Origin: Ceratodon purpureus | Lineage: Eukaryota > Streptophyta > Bryopsida > Pseudoditrichales > Ditrichaceae | NCBI GenBank assembly: GCA_014871385.1 | Contig: CM026426.1 | Location: 15,598,606-15,662,605 of the forward strand | Direction: 5' to 3' | DNA: 64,000 nucleotides | In this document: piece after piece, positions 34,873 through 46,664 of the stretch | Numbering within the stretch: position 1 is the stretch's first letter | Layout: each line of letters starts with the position of its first letter | Notes under the pieces: generated by a model | Told to the model about the DNA's origin: nothing | Seen by the model: only the letters and a program-made list of their open reading frames with translations | The model's database searches: none | Program-made: the position numbers and the translations under genes

Positions 34873-35267
34873 AGGTAGCTCACTGATGATGGGAGAGTCT
34901 GGTGTTGTAGGAGAGTTTTTGGCCTTAACTGGACACAAACTCGATGGCACAGAAATGTATGCCTGCGGTCTTACAACACACTTTGTCCCTCTCCAGGTAT
35001 GGAATTCCACAAACTCTGTCTGCAATTTTGTGGTTTAGCCTTAAGCGAGAGTACCGTCTAACTATCAATGCCTTGAGGGGCACAGTGACAGATGGTTTCT
35101 ATGAGGTAAGATCTAACAAGAATTGGAACAGAAGCTTAGTACACTTTGGTGTAATTTCTACACTTCAACCGGTTTTTATAAGATCTATCGACTTTGCAAG
35201 CTTATTGTTGCTGAATTTGATGCAGGGTATAAGGGCCATAGTGGTGGACAAGGACAATGCTCCGAAG
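34873..35267 (+). pseudogene. 3-hydroxyisobutyryl-CoA hydrolase (CHY1/HIBCH-like) gene fragment
   Basis: In plants this enzyme of valine breakdown hydrolyses 3-hydroxyisobutyryl-CoA in peroxisomes or mitochondria. Three exon pieces are recognisable. Exon a (about 34873-34996) has GEFLALTGHKLDGTEMYACG followed by LTTHFVP and a GTATGG donor. Exon b (to 35105) has KREYRLTINALRGTVTDGFY and a GTAAGA donor. Exon c (35226-35267), after a GATGCAG acceptor, reads GIRAIVVDKDNAPK before GTAAAT. These match conserved blocks of the family near the middle and C terminus. The catalytic N-terminal half and the sequence between a and b are missing, so it is a fragment with introns retained, a genomic and not a retrocopied piece. 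Confidence 0.78.
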
Positions 35268-36669
35268 GTAAATTCAGCATTTGTTTCCTTTCTACATCGA
35301 CCAGTGCAGTACTTTACTCTGTGAAGCAAGTTTGGACATTCTAATACTCACACTGAGGGAAGTTGCCACCCCCTCTTTGCAAAGGCTTTATTGCCCCTTC
35401 CCTAACTGCTTTGTCTTCATACCGGTTAGAAAACTTGAAACCAGCAACTCTGCGTCGGCTACATTTATGATTGCTATTCTTGCCACTATGGTTTCTGTTT
35501 GACATGCAACACCGCGTGGGAAAGAGAGTGCAGCATGTGCGCGCATGCAGCACTACACACCAAGTTCATCGACACAAAAGGTGTGTTCTTGTATACAATA
35601 TACCTTTGCTTCTTTGTCATTGCCTTGCATGGTTTCAACTGGACATGTATCTCAGATCACCTTGCCTTGTCGGAAGATCATCTGTTTGTGTGCTAAATGA
35701 ATTCTTTTGATCACAGACTGTGCTCATTCTTAGTGCACCGATTGTTGCAAACAGCATGCGGAGATGAAGATCTGCTTGATCAAAACCTCGCAGATAGAAT
35801 GTCACCATCTGAGCTGCCAGCATAACTTTGACATCGAGCACTGTAAAACTTTGCTATCTAAGGAGAGTTTCGAAATTCTAAATATTGGACAAGTGGAGGC
35901 TGCCATCCCTATTTCGCAAAGGGTGTATTGTACTTTCAAATATTGTTCTAGATTCTCATACTGATTCTCAAATCTGTATTGAGTAGTTCTGCAAGGGACA
36001 CATTTGTTAGGGGGGGTGGAGATGGATGTGCATTTGTATTCATGTTTGTAAACCAAGGTGCCATTCTAGGTGGCATTGGAATTCCATATTTGTTGGAATT
36101 CCATATTTAGCTGATCTGCTCTATACAAAATTCCATCAAAGAAACCATCTCTTTACTCTTGTATTCTAGGCTTTCAATGCATATTTTATTTTATTAAATA
36201 AATACATTTGATATATTTTTCTTAATTTTTGAATCAACTTATTTGAACTTTATAAAAGTTGTTAACATTAAACTAATATCAACGTGCTCAACGGCACGGG
36301 TCCCACTAGTATGCATACATATTAGCATACATATCTCTATAGTACCAAATAAAAATCTGCTCTCTCTAATTGAGTCGAAAGTTTATAATACTTGCATAAG
36401 TGTAGCATAGTAACATTTAGAAAGGTGAACAATTAAAAAAATTACTCTTATAAATGTGAAGGTTATAATTTGGGAAATATATTGTAACTTCTTTAATGAC
36501 TAAAGTAAGAGCCTAATGTTGTTTGATGAGACTTTAAGAAACAAAAAGTAAAGATGGATCATTTGTATGATACCACATATCCACTATATTTCATGGATTT
36601 TGGTACAAGTAGTAGTTATAAAGTATCAACTAACAATGAGGACCGTAATTTATTTATAACAATTCAAGT

Positions 36670-36800
36670 GCCTACACCCAACGCCCCTTGCACTTGGTTT
36701 CTTGTCTTGTGCGCACCCACACTTCTAAAACCCACCTGCTCACGCACCCACTTGCACCCACCTACACCCACCTGCTTGCGCCCACCTGCTTGTGCCCACT
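36670..36800. repeat. C-rich minisatellite (cacccacctgctngcgc units)
   Basis: Imperfect 12-20 bp units of the type gcacccacctgcttgcgcccacctgctt fill this stretch. As at 30.3-30.7 kb, a TATA box follows it directly. The peptide encoded across it (Pro/His/Cys-rich) is not considered a gene. Confidence 0.6.
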
Positions 36801-36817
36801 TGCTCGCGCACGAACTG

Positions 36818-36825
36818 TATAAAAG
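36818..36825 (+). promoter_or_regulatory. TATA box candidate
   Basis: The octamer tataaaag follows the C-rich repeat and lies 0.25 kb upstream of the coding-like stretch that starts at 37072. It resembles the module at 30.3-30.7 kb. Confidence 0.4.
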
Positions 36826-37071
36826 TTGCGGACCAACCAAGTAGTGTTAATATTGCCTCTTTGCCTGGGCAATCATTTCTCCACTCTAGTGTGTCTCATG
36901 TCCTAGGTCTCCAAGTGGGCTCCTTGCATGAGACTGTCAACTAGAAGAAACATTTGGTTACTATTAGGAGAATGTGAAAATTCTTTCCTTCAGAAATAAA
37001 GCTGTCAAACATTTTTGTTCACACAGTAGATTACACCAAATGATTGTTTTTAGAACTTAGAATTCCAAGTT

Positions 37072-37476
37072 TTGGATTGCGGTTCAAAATCTTCTGCTAT
37101 GAGAGCAGTTAAGAGGGCTACAAAAGAGTTGAAGCCATGGTTTAAGTTTGCCATCAAAGAGGGTACACCGTCCGACAAGTTTGTGGAAGAAGAAATTTGC
37201 CAATGTCAAGAGGAGGTGCTTTTAGCATTACGTTTGGGACCAAAAATCTACATCGCGGATTTGCCAAAAGGCACATATCGTAGTGAGAAGATTTTGTTTT
37301 GTTTTGTGGTGGAGTGTTTCCAAAGGAAATGTCAGAGGAAGAGATTCATCGTACTAGGCCAAACTCTTCGGCTCCAGTTCAACTTCCGCGCAGCAGTGCG
37401 TCTACACACGATACTATATTTGGTGGATTTGTATACGAGAACAATGATTATGCAAAATATCCAATTGATTGAATGA
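37072..37476 (+). other. Open stretch upstream of the hAT remnant, unrecognised
   Basis: The frame reads SSAMRAVKRATKELKPWFKF and later LALRLGPKIYIADLPKGTYR. It could be an N-terminal part of the hAT gene that follows, but it lacks a clear BED zinc finger, so I leave it unassigned. Confidence 0.3.
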
Positions 37477-37745
37477 CTATATTTGTTATTTTGAGACAAT
37501 TTTAGAACTTTGAGACTTTTTGTCTACAATTTCAGCAATTGTTTTGAGACACTTTGAACTTTTTTTTGACTTTCTAATTATAGATTATCCTTGGCTCAAG
37601 GATAATCTTCTCATATACAATCAAAATTTTTTGGACAAATATAGAATCAATCAAGAAATCAATGAAAAATCTACAGCCAAGCATTAAAATGAGAATATGA
37701 AAAGTCTCAATTTAACGAAAATAGTTTTATTGTAGTGTGGCGCCT

Positions 37746-38830
37746 AGTAGGGCTAGTTCTAGTTCACCAAGGAGTATGCGCCAACAGGATATGAATGAAG
37801 CATATCAATTCGCAAAGCAAAAAGAATTAGACATGTTGTAGGTAATTTTCTATAACGAGGCAAATGTGGCATTTAACGTGGCCAAATCTTCGGCATTTAT
37901 AAAGGCTGTAAATACAACAGCAAGTGCCAGATATGACTACAATCCTTTGACTTATAATGCGATGCAAACAACTCACATAAAAACAAAGCGCAAGAAAGTT
38001 GAAGCAAAGAATGATGACCGTACCTAAACATCAATTGGATTATACGGAGGTACCATCAGTTCTGATGGATGGAATAATGTGAATCACTGACCATTGATGA
38101 ATGTCATGCTAGTATATCAAGCAGACAATGTATTTTTTGGCTCAGTTGATACAATTGGCCAAAAGAAGACGATGGCTTACATAGCACAACAAATAAAGAA
38201 TTATATTGAAGAGGTAGGTGCTCACAATGTTGCCCAAAATTTGTACGGATAGTGCAAGTGCAATGTTTGGAGCCATAGATGATATTTTAGAGAAATATCC
38301 TCATATTTACATACAAGGCTGTTGTGCTCACATTCTTGATCTTTTTTTGAAAGCAAAACACACGTGTGTTTATATGCGGAACCATCATGTAATGATAGCA
38401 TTTTTCTGCCAATTTTCACCAAAATTGTCATTGAAGATTCTAGCGAAAACTAAATTCGCATGTAACTATCTCATGATAAGCCGCCTCTTGCAAAGGGAAA
38501 TGAGCTTTGGAGCAAGTGGTCATAGCACCAAAGTGGCATAATTATGTCAACAACCTCTTCAACCGACAAAATGGGAATCACGGCCATGCACTAGCTATGA
38601 TAGTTCGTGGCATAGTCCTTGACAATTCATTTTGGCATGAATGTCAGAATTTTTTACACATAGTAGAACTTGTCCTAGTAGCTTTGAAAACGTTTGATGG
38701 GACGGACCAGCAATGGGAAAAGCGTGGTTGACGATGAATAACCTTAAGAAACACGTGTACAGTATTTGGGCAGCCAGGAATGCAATCTTGTGAAGAGCGA
38801 GCAGCGAGCATAGGACTATTCATCTGGTAG
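37746..38830 (+). pseudogene. hAT transposase remnant (DUF659-like region)
   Basis: The pieces follow the hAT transposase order across changing frames: FYNEANVAFNVAKSSAFIKA, NPLTYNAMQTTHIKTKRKKV, then GGTISSDGWNNVNH and PLMNVMLVYQADNVFFGSVD, CTDSASAMFGAIDDILEKYP after a frame change, and IQGCCAHILDLFL. The downstream part (VRGIVLDNSFWHECQNFLHI) matches the segment before the dimerisation domain. At least four stops and two frame changes break it, and no C-terminal dimerisation domain is seen. It is a dead copy. Confidence 0.75.
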
Positions 38831-39219
38831 TTTTTGAATTTTTTTGAAAAATTTCGATTTTTTTTGAAAACAAATAAGAAGCGCCTGTTACCGCACAATC
38901 TAAATAGAATCTAAAGGGAATCTTTAGGATTACATGTCCGTTTACGCTGGTCCCGGGATCTTTTATATCGGTTTCATTTAATTCAAAGACATGGTTTATA
39001 ATTTCAAGGAGACATGTAATGGTATATGTATCCGATAAATTATATACTTTATAGATAGAATGAAAAATGTACAAAATTTAAGTGGGTACACGTCGGGTAT
39101 ACATAACAAAGTATATAGTAACTCAAATACTGTTTAGTATAAGTACAAATAAAATTGAATGTACATACGAAGAAGGTAAGTATCGAAAGTGGAGTTAAAA
39201 TCTAGAAATGAAAACAATG

Positions 39220-39657
39220 CTAGTGATAACCCTCACTATCACAGGGATCACTATCTCTGAGATAGATCAGCATATCTTCACTATCTTCCCAACCGTTGGT
39301 GGAGTCCGAGGCGCCTTCATTATTAGAGGAAGCCCTATCGTATTGGAAGAACTCCTGCGGCGCCAATGGACGAGGGTAGTTAGTGTAGTCAATCTGGCCG
39401 CCAAAAAACTCATCTAAAGCGTCGGAGTCGTAGTCATCACCAGGAGAATAGTCATCACCAGGGGCGCCATGAACATCCAACCCCCAGGGATCCTTGGACT
39501 TCGAATTTCCATGGTTTGAGTGGGGAACCTCAACACAGTAGTTGGTGTTCCCCACTTCAACGACTTCGATGGTGAGAACATCATCGCAGCCTCCAAGGTC
39601 TATTCCTACATCACGAAGATAGTTTAAAGCCCCTTCTTGGTGTGGGACTGGAGCCAC
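39220..39657 (-). other. Acidic exon-like ORF, unrecognised
   Basis: The frame ends at TGA near 39220 and appears to begin at an acceptor-like site near 39661 (TCTAG). It encodes an acidic protein (GAPGDDYSPGDDYDSDALDE, later NNEGASDSTNGWEDSEDML). It lies between two clusters of GAGCG repeats (about 38793 and 39717), so it may belong to a small transposon. Function unknown. Confidence 0.35.
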
Positions 39658-39704
39658 CTCTAGAGCAGGTACTTCCTTGTCTGGTGTAGATGAGAGGGAA
39701 GCTT

Positions 39705-39775
39705 GTATGTGAGCGGTGAGCGAAGAGCGGAGAGCGGAGAGCAGAGATTTTCTGCTTTTAGAGCGGAAAATGGAG
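39705..39775. repeat. GAGCGGA short-repeat cluster
   Basis: Several tandem gagcggagagcgg units precede tagagcggaaaatggagagc. The same unit in inverted orientation occurs at 49436-49475, there next to another exon-like stretch (49419-49604), so both may be ends of the same repeat family. Confidence 0.6.
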
Positions 39776-40681
39776 AGCAGATTCTAAAAATGGAATTTTT
39801 ACTAAAAATAGAATGTAAGATGATGAAAAGAGAATCTTTTTGAATATTCCAAGGAATATTCCTTGAATGTGGGATACTTTCTAGGTTTTGTTAAAGGGTT
39901 TTTTGGGTCTGCCCACCAACTACTGGTCTCGAAATTGTGCGGCAGGGCGTGAATGACGGGGTCTTCTGTGATTTCACTGGAATAAATGGATGACCCTGGG
40001 GCCTTTGCTCTCTCTCTCTCTTGTTGGTTAGCTGGTGGAATGTTCAGGGTTTGGGGTGGGGTGCATACCGTTTTCGCCATGGAGGAAGTCGGTTTTGGGG
40101 TTGTATCCCTAGGTGATGAGGGTGGGCCATTTGAACCCTTTCTTGAAGATGAGGGTGACGAGTTGTTGCTGAAGCCACGACCATCGCCTCCTAAACCGGT
40201 AAAAGGTGGACATAGCGGTGGGCTTGATGTGGTGCCATCTACTGTTACGGAGGCGCTCGACAAATCGCCTACTAAGGGGGTTGAGTCCAAGTCCCTTCCA
40301 AGCCATGCTTATTCCAGAGTTGGCAGAATTCCTCCGGGGACTTATTCAAGATCCGCAATATGTGGACGTGTGGGGTCCAGTCCAGTCATTAAAATTCCGC
40401 GGTCTGGTCGAGGTTCTAACTCAGGTCCACGTCTGGATGAATGCGTCGTCCGTCCGATGGAAACTAAAAGTAGCTATGTAGAAATATCAAAAGGACGGCC
40501 AAATCGCATCCGATTCATGTGATGTAATATTCTTTAAGAAAGTGCATGATAATAAAGTAATTATTTGTGGAAACTGAATGGTGGACAAGATGTGCGACGA
40601 CAATTACTCGGCCAGGTGTCACTTTTTTTTAATAATAATGGCAAATCAAATCATGTATTACTGAGTCATAGTCAGATTTGA

Positions 40682-43600
40682 TTAAAAACAAAAGCAGAGT
40701 ATCACTACGACGTCGTGATGGTCTAAATTAGAAAGGGCAAATTCTAGACTGTCTCGTAGGGCCCCGCCAAGGGGTGTGTCAAGATACCACTCTCGAGGAA
40801 GTAACTTCACTTCGTTGAAGCTAAAGGTCGGTGCATGGATGAAAAGTTCCACATCCGGGTCACGCAGGCATACCTTTAAGAGGACGTAATACATATGTTT
40901 GCAATATGTAAATTGAACCCTCCCACGGAACTTTGTCATTGTTTTCTTGAATGCTGGGCATGTGCAGCCGGGGAGGGAGCTGATGGTGATCTGGTATTTC
41001 GTCACATTGGGAGGAGCCCCGGAGTCTAGCGCGATGATGCAGCCGTGGCCGGGATGAGGAATCATGGTGATAGACCGCAGTCGTGCTTTGAGGGAGTCGG
41101 AGGAGGCCATGGACAGCCTCTGCTGCGGATTGGGTCGAGTTGCGGTCCGCTTGACAATCTTCCCGTCTCTCTTTCCAGGGTACCGGTCAGCCTCTGCTGG
41201 CACCGGAACCGAGTCTAGGTTTCGCAGAGGGGGGTCGGAGGTGAAGAGCCTCGTAGGCGAGACTAGTTTCTTCTGTGGGAGCTGAAACCCTGCCTCCTCC
41301 AGGGCAAGAATCTCACAGTCTTTCAGGTTCGTCCCAAGTTTCACAGGCCATAATGTTGGGATGGGTGGAAATCCTTCCTTTCTCGATAAATCGTACCAGT
41401 TCACCCATTTGCGCCTTGTCCCCTTCACGCACCTCTCAATGTCGTCGGGGCAGAAGAAGAAGTCCTCGGATATGTTGAGGTTCCTCCTTCTGCTATGCCA
41501 TACACCGCTGTAGGTCGGGGCAGGGGTGGGCTTAGCACCCCTGACAATCCTCTCTGTGCATTTCTTATTGGTGACGGCCCTCTGCGCCCAACAGCACTTT
41601 GCGGAAGTTTTTGGCAGTCGAGCAATGTGCCACTGCTTCACGTTCACTCTGGTCTCCTCCACAGCCGAGACGTGACGCACGCCTCCTTCGCTGAAGGGTG
41701 AAGCAATGACAGAATCCATCTGTGGCGATGGATGATGAGCTGCTTCAACCTCGTGGTCGCCTTCCTCGACGATGATCGGCATGGGAGCCACGCAAGCTCT
41801 GACAGGTCTGGTACTGACTCGAGGATGCGAAAAGTTAACCTTATCTGGCCTATACGACTCTTCCTCAGCGCCAAGTGGCAAGTCGAGCTTGCGTTTCCGC
41901 GAACTAAACACCTCCTCCCCTGGCAGATGTGGGACGCGCATATAGAACTCATCGGCGCCGGGCATGTCCAGCATGGGGTCCTCTAGAACCTTTGGTTCGC
42001 CCGTCTTTTTTGCCCTACGTTCTACGGATTGTAGCCTCAGCTCCTTCTTGCTCGGGCTAATACCCCCCACGTCGCCCTTTAGGTACTGGTAGTAATTCAC
42101 AACCTGTAGAAAAGTACGGATAAAGTTGTCCACGGTGGCAACGTACAGATCATTGCCATTATTGCCGGATGCTTGAAGCCACTTGTTGTGAACTATCTCC
42201 GCAAGGTTGCAAGACGGCATCTCCGCAAGTTCTGCCTTTGAGAATTTCTGAGATCCAACTGTGGATGAACGATTAATGAGTCACTACGATGAGCATGTAC
42301 GGGGAAAGACAAAACAAGAGTGGGTGGCGTGGTTACCTCGGTCATGAACCCACCCCATTGGCGATATCGATAATGCCAGAATGAGAGCCATAAGTCAAGT
42401 TTCGATAAGGCAGATTCGGACACTGCCCCCGCAGATGCCCACCAAGCCCTTATCCCGTGATAAAGAGCATCGGCCTCCGCCATTGATCTTGCCTTCCTGT
42501 ATTGCTGACACATCTTTTTGTGTTGATCCCACAACTCTTCGGCGACGTGTTTCTCGGTATGAAGCACTATGGACTCGGTCCAATGAAATTGACAGGTCCT
42601 CTCCCGGTCCTCCATTTGATCTTCCTTGTTGCCATTGCCGTATACCACCCGGACCGCATTCCAATTAGCCTGGGCGCTGTCCGCCATGAAGCCCTTGAAG
42701 TTCGGCTTCTCCGCGCCGTGTCTCTTCATGACTGCATTGAGGTTCTTCCAGAACATCATCTGGGCTTTGGCGTCTTCAGATTGCATGTCGCAGCAGGCGA
42801 TCGTCATGACCCGGCAGTACGTGGAGTCATACACGTGGCATGCCATGGTTGTCCAATTTCACACGCGCCTGACGTGGTCAAACATCATCCACGTAAGCTC
42901 CAGATCCCCCGTAGGCTGCATTCTCTTCACAAGATCAACACCACTGGCGGGCCCAAGCTCCGACATTTTGAACACGTAGACCTTGTCAAATTCTGACCTT
43001 TGGCCAGGGAACATGTTGTTCTGTACAAAATCCCATGTGCTGAGTCCCCGCAGTTTCGTTATGCTGTCCATCACCGCGAACCGTCTGAGGTACCTAAAAG
43101 TAACGACCTTGTTCCGAATGTTAGGCGACGCCATATCTTTGCACCTATCGAGCACCGGGTAAAGCTCTTGAACAGTGAGCGTCTTAGGTGGATCATCCTC
43201 CGATCGTAATAAAAAACTACCAATCAGGTCCTTGCTGGCCTCTAGTACAACGACGCTCCTCGTAGCCTTGGGCGTATTCTCGATCTGATTTTCTATCAAA
43301 CTACTTATCTCAACCTTAATAGCTCGGTAGTCTCCCACCTTGACAGGGTGGTTGTGAGATCCTACGTGGATGCACGCCCGTGTCCTATTGCCCTTGACCG
43401 AAACATAAAATATCCTTGCTCTACAAGTGGCAACACATACGGGAGGTTCCTTACATACCTTGCAGACCAAAGTGGATTCTTTCGGAGCCTCGTCACCCAC
43501 AACAAACGCCTGCAACGTGCATCCGTCAAATTCGGTCTCATTCACGTCGAAGATGCGATGATCGCGCTCAAGGTACCCGCAGTCCTTGTTCTCGCACCGC

Positions 43601-44502
43601 AAATGGCCCGCACATGAAGACGACCGAAAAGAGAGGCCCATATTGTTGGAGATGTTGGTGGTGATCGTCTTCGTCCACACGTGCCCGTCGTACCTCTTAT
43701 CCATGCCCTGCATGGACTTGGCGGCTGATCGTGAGGCAGAGGATCCGACAGGTGGCAGTTCGAAGATGACGTCGCCGTTGAACTCCGCCGGCAGATACTC
43801 CACTCTCTCATGTCGGATGGAGTCGTAGTCTAACTTCTTCAGGAGGTTCTTCTTACCCGGCCGCGCAGTAAGCTTCTTCAACAGAGATACAATACTGACG
43901 GACTTGTCCAAAGAAGGGGGCACTGCCATGAGATTCGATGCGCGAGTGTCCACAGCCGCCTCGGGACGGACAGGTTCTCAGGCGGGTATATATCCAGCCG
44001 ACTTTCGAGTCCGCGGGCTCCCGTCATCGTCAGAGGAGAGATTGATAACCGGGGTATCTAAGCCCGGCTCGACTTTTACTTTGGCAAGGAGAGGCGTATC
44101 TGAGGCAGAGTCGGTCTTCAACTTCACGTCCACCGCTCCTGGTGTCTGGATGGTGCAAGTAGAGGACCGTCTGGGGGTCAGGATCTCGGTAGACGCAGCC
44201 ATCTAGGAATTTGTGAGACCGTAGACTCTAAACCTACCAGGCGTGAGCCTCCACATCTTACAATCCCTCTCGTCCATGAATGAGACCTGGCCTAGTGTAT
44301 GTGTGATCTCTCCAGTGAGCTCATCACAAATCTCCTCCTCGACGCTAATGGTGTCCTCTTGATATTGGAACCTAAGACTAAGATGCTGACATGACACAAG
44401 AGCGTACCCACCATCATCTACCCGAAACGTAAGCGGAATTCCAACGCCATGTGCGTAAAGAAAAACGGAACCTAGGAACTGAGCCGGGACATGTAGCGCC
44501 AT
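40682..44502 (-). pseudogene. Mutator-like (MULE) transposase with GCM/WRKY-type finger and SWIM finger
   Basis: Transposase of a MULE. Exon 1 (44502-42337) is one frame broken only by TAG at 44203-44205 and TGA at 43975-43977 and 42859-42861. Exon 2 (42248-40682) follows an 89 bp intron with a GTAACC donor and CTCAG acceptor, phase 0 (GGFMTE/KFSKAELAEM). In order: MALHVPAQFLGS start, a SUMO-like patch (VKVEPG, PVINLSSDDD), a metal-binding finger (SSCAGHLRCENKDCGYL, ACIHVGSHNHPV), catalytic segments (LELTWMMFDHVRR, WTTMACHVYD; FKGFMADSAQANWNAV) and CQFHWTESI. Exon 2 has CNLAEIVHNKWLQASG and a SWIM-type finger CTCPAF...YCKHMYYVLL. Each stop fits one C-to-T change, so the copy is young. Confidence 0.85.
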
Positions 44503-44543
44503 GGCGTAGGGAGTTCAGAAAGAGCGATACAATCGACGAAGTA

Positions 44544-44635
44544 CAGAATTGAGAGGGTTGTTGCAGAATTGAGAGGGTTGTTGCAGAATGGAGAGGGTTG
44601 TTGCAGCATTGAGAGGGTTGTTCCAGCAATCTCAA
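44544..44635. repeat. Four tandem copies of a 20 bp unit
   Basis: The unit cagaattgagagggttgttg is repeated about four times with few changes just upstream of the MULE ORF start. It may be part of the leader or a subterminal repeat of that element. Confidence 0.85.
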
Positions 44636-45046
44636 CTTGTCATAACAGAGACGAATGTTGAAGAGAGGATGAATACATGACAGACTAAAAGGGGATGATC
44701 ACTGCGTTTAAGGGGCCCCTATGTTTACTTGAAAGGACGATCATGCGACAAATCACCAGCCACTACAAGGCTCTATAATAAGGGCCAGCCGTCTCTTGAT
44801 TGCCACTGAATATAATTAGGGCTGGTACACCGTGTCAGAGTAAATTCCGTGACATGAGAAAAAGGGAATGGATCTCAGCCGCCAATTCTAGGAATTTTGA
44901 GTTAAGGAAATCTTTATTCGGAAGGGCGCCAAAAGAGTTGGAAGCGTCAAAAATAACTGTACTTATCCTGACGAGAGATATATTAAAGCAATGAGCGGCA
45001 TTCCCCGGGATGTTTAGTGTGACGAGAGAGCAGGATAGTGTCATAG

Positions 45047-45361
45047 ATGCATGTCGATGATTCAACTAAAGTGGTCGCCACTACTGTGAAAGAGAGAAAG
45101 AGAAAGAGGAAGGGGAGAGACAAGCTGTTTTCAAATTCGAAGCAGCTGACAGCTTCGAGGATGAGACAGGCTGAGGAACGGAGGCGACGTGTTGAGGGGT
45201 TTGGCGGGACCGTGAAGGCATTGAGTAAGGACTTCACAAAACTTCCCGTCATAGCAGTACCTCGAGTAGCAAAGGGGGGCGGGTTCTGTGAGACATTGCC
45301 ATCACAGTGTGTGACGCCGCTCCAGCAATCAATTCCCCTCACCATACCTGAGTGCTTAGAG
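45047..45361 (+). CDS. Basic exon, unrecognised gene
   Basis: The ATG at 45047 opens MHVDDSTKVV followed by a very basic stretch KERKRKRKGRDK that looks like a nuclear localisation signal. It then has RQAEERRRRVEGFGGTVKAL and closes at a GTACGT donor after LTIPECLE. No domain is recognised. Together with the next entry it may form one lysine-rich nuclear protein gene; this is inference from strand and composition. Confidence 0.4.
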
Positions 45362-45612
45362 GTACGTGTGTTAATTGTAGACATCATTAGTTTGTGCGCC
45401 CTTGCTCTTGAGGCCAGGTATAAGAAGGGGGAGAAGCTCCATGCTCAGTCTCTCTGTGCCCCCTCGTGATGTTCTTAGCTCGCAGCCTTGCAGTGCCTGG
45501 CTTACACTGCGTTGCGGTTTTTGTGTGTGGGAGTGTAGTGTAGTCAGGGTTCTGTTTAGGGTGACGTCGTTAGGGTTTTTAGGCTGCGGGTCGGTCTACA
45601 AAGTTTTTCGCC

Positions 45613-45864
45613 ATGTTTAACCCTAAGTATGGAGGGAAGGTGAAGAAGGGTAGGTCGAAGAAGGGCCATGGGGAGGAGAGGTCGTCCGGGAATGAGAAGT
45701 CACCAGGAAGTGAGAAGAAGGGTACAAAGAAGAGGGCTGGAGTTGAGAGGTCATCAGAAAGTGAAAGGAAAAGTAAGAAGCGGCCAAGTAGAGAGGAGCG
45801 TCCCGAAAAGCACAAGAAGTCTAAGAAGGTTAGAATTGCGGAGTCTGCTGTCCAGCGAGAGCAG
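45613..45864 (+). CDS. Lysine/serine-rich exon, unrecognised gene
   Basis: The ATG at 45613 begins MFNPKYGGKVKKGRSKKG, followed by repeated basic and Ser/Glu blocks (KKGTKKRAGVERSSESERKS, HKKSKKVRIAESAVQ). It ends at a GTAAGA donor (45865). Such low-complexity sequence could be a real disordered nuclear protein or repeat-driven chance coding. A purine-rich repeat lies 0.2 kb downstream. Confidence 0.4.
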
Positions 45865-46088
45865 GTAAGATAGTAGTCCCTGAAGTAAGGGCGGGAAAAG
45901 GTATTAGGGCATCGTCAGAGCGTCCAGTTCCTAAGTAAGTATCTAGGGTTTTAGAAAGGGTTCAACTCAGCTGACTAGTTAGGTTGCGACACATTGTTGC
46001 AGGAAGACGGAGAGGAGCAGGCGCAGAAGACGGCTGTGGAGGAGACGCAGAAGGCGGCTGTAGAAGAGATGTAGGTCGTGGCTGCTGG

Positions 46089-46453
46089 GCAGAGGCAAGG
46101 AGGGGAGGGGTAGGACGAGAGGGAGAGGGAGAGGGAGTGACCGCGAGGGAGAGGGAGAGGGACAGGGAGTGACGGCCAGGGAGAGGGAGACGGAGTGATC
46201 GCGAGGGAGAGGGAGAGGGAGAGGGAGAGGGAGAGGGAGAGGGAGAGGGAGAGGGAGAGGGAGAGGGAGAGGGAGAGGGAGAGGGAGAGGGAGAGGGATA
46301 GAGAGTGACCGCGAGGGAGAGGGAGAGGGACAGGGAGTGACCGCGAGGGAGAGGGAGAGGGATAGGGAGTGACCGCAAGGGAGAGGGACAGGGGTCCGGA
46401 GTTGCGTAGGGACAGGAGAGGGGGGGGGGGGTAGAGAGGGAGGGTGGGTGGTC
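46089..46453. repeat. Purine-rich (gagagg)n minisatellite
   Basis: The plus strand is almost pure A and G for over 350 bp, with gagggagaggga units in runs broken by short tgaccgc spacers (near 46138, 46305, 46338 and 46368). Both strands give long Ser/Pro- or Arg/Glu-rich frames that are artefacts. Confidence 0.95.
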
Positions 46454-46664
46454 TTCCAAAAAAAAAGTGTGTCTCGGAACTCTCTTAGACCCAGGAGGGG
46501 GGGGGGCCTGCCGAATCCCACAGAGAGTACTATGTGGGGGAAGGGTTCCTCGGGAGCCAGCCAGGATTCCAAGGGGACTCCTTGTCCCCCGTCGCGGCGG
46601 GACTCCCTGTCCCTGCTCGCGGCGGGACTCTTTGTCCCGCGTCGCGGCGAGAGTCGGGGCTCGC

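Noticed and set aside
39802..40522. Two overlapping frames on opposite strands, each 160-180 codons
   Set aside because: Neither has a domain or splice context; a WWNVQGLG resemblance to a LINE start near 40030 is broken at once by stops.
40682..44502. Reassigned stop codons
   Set aside because: Other genes in the window end normally at TAG, TGA and TAA, and the stops fit simple C-to-T changes.
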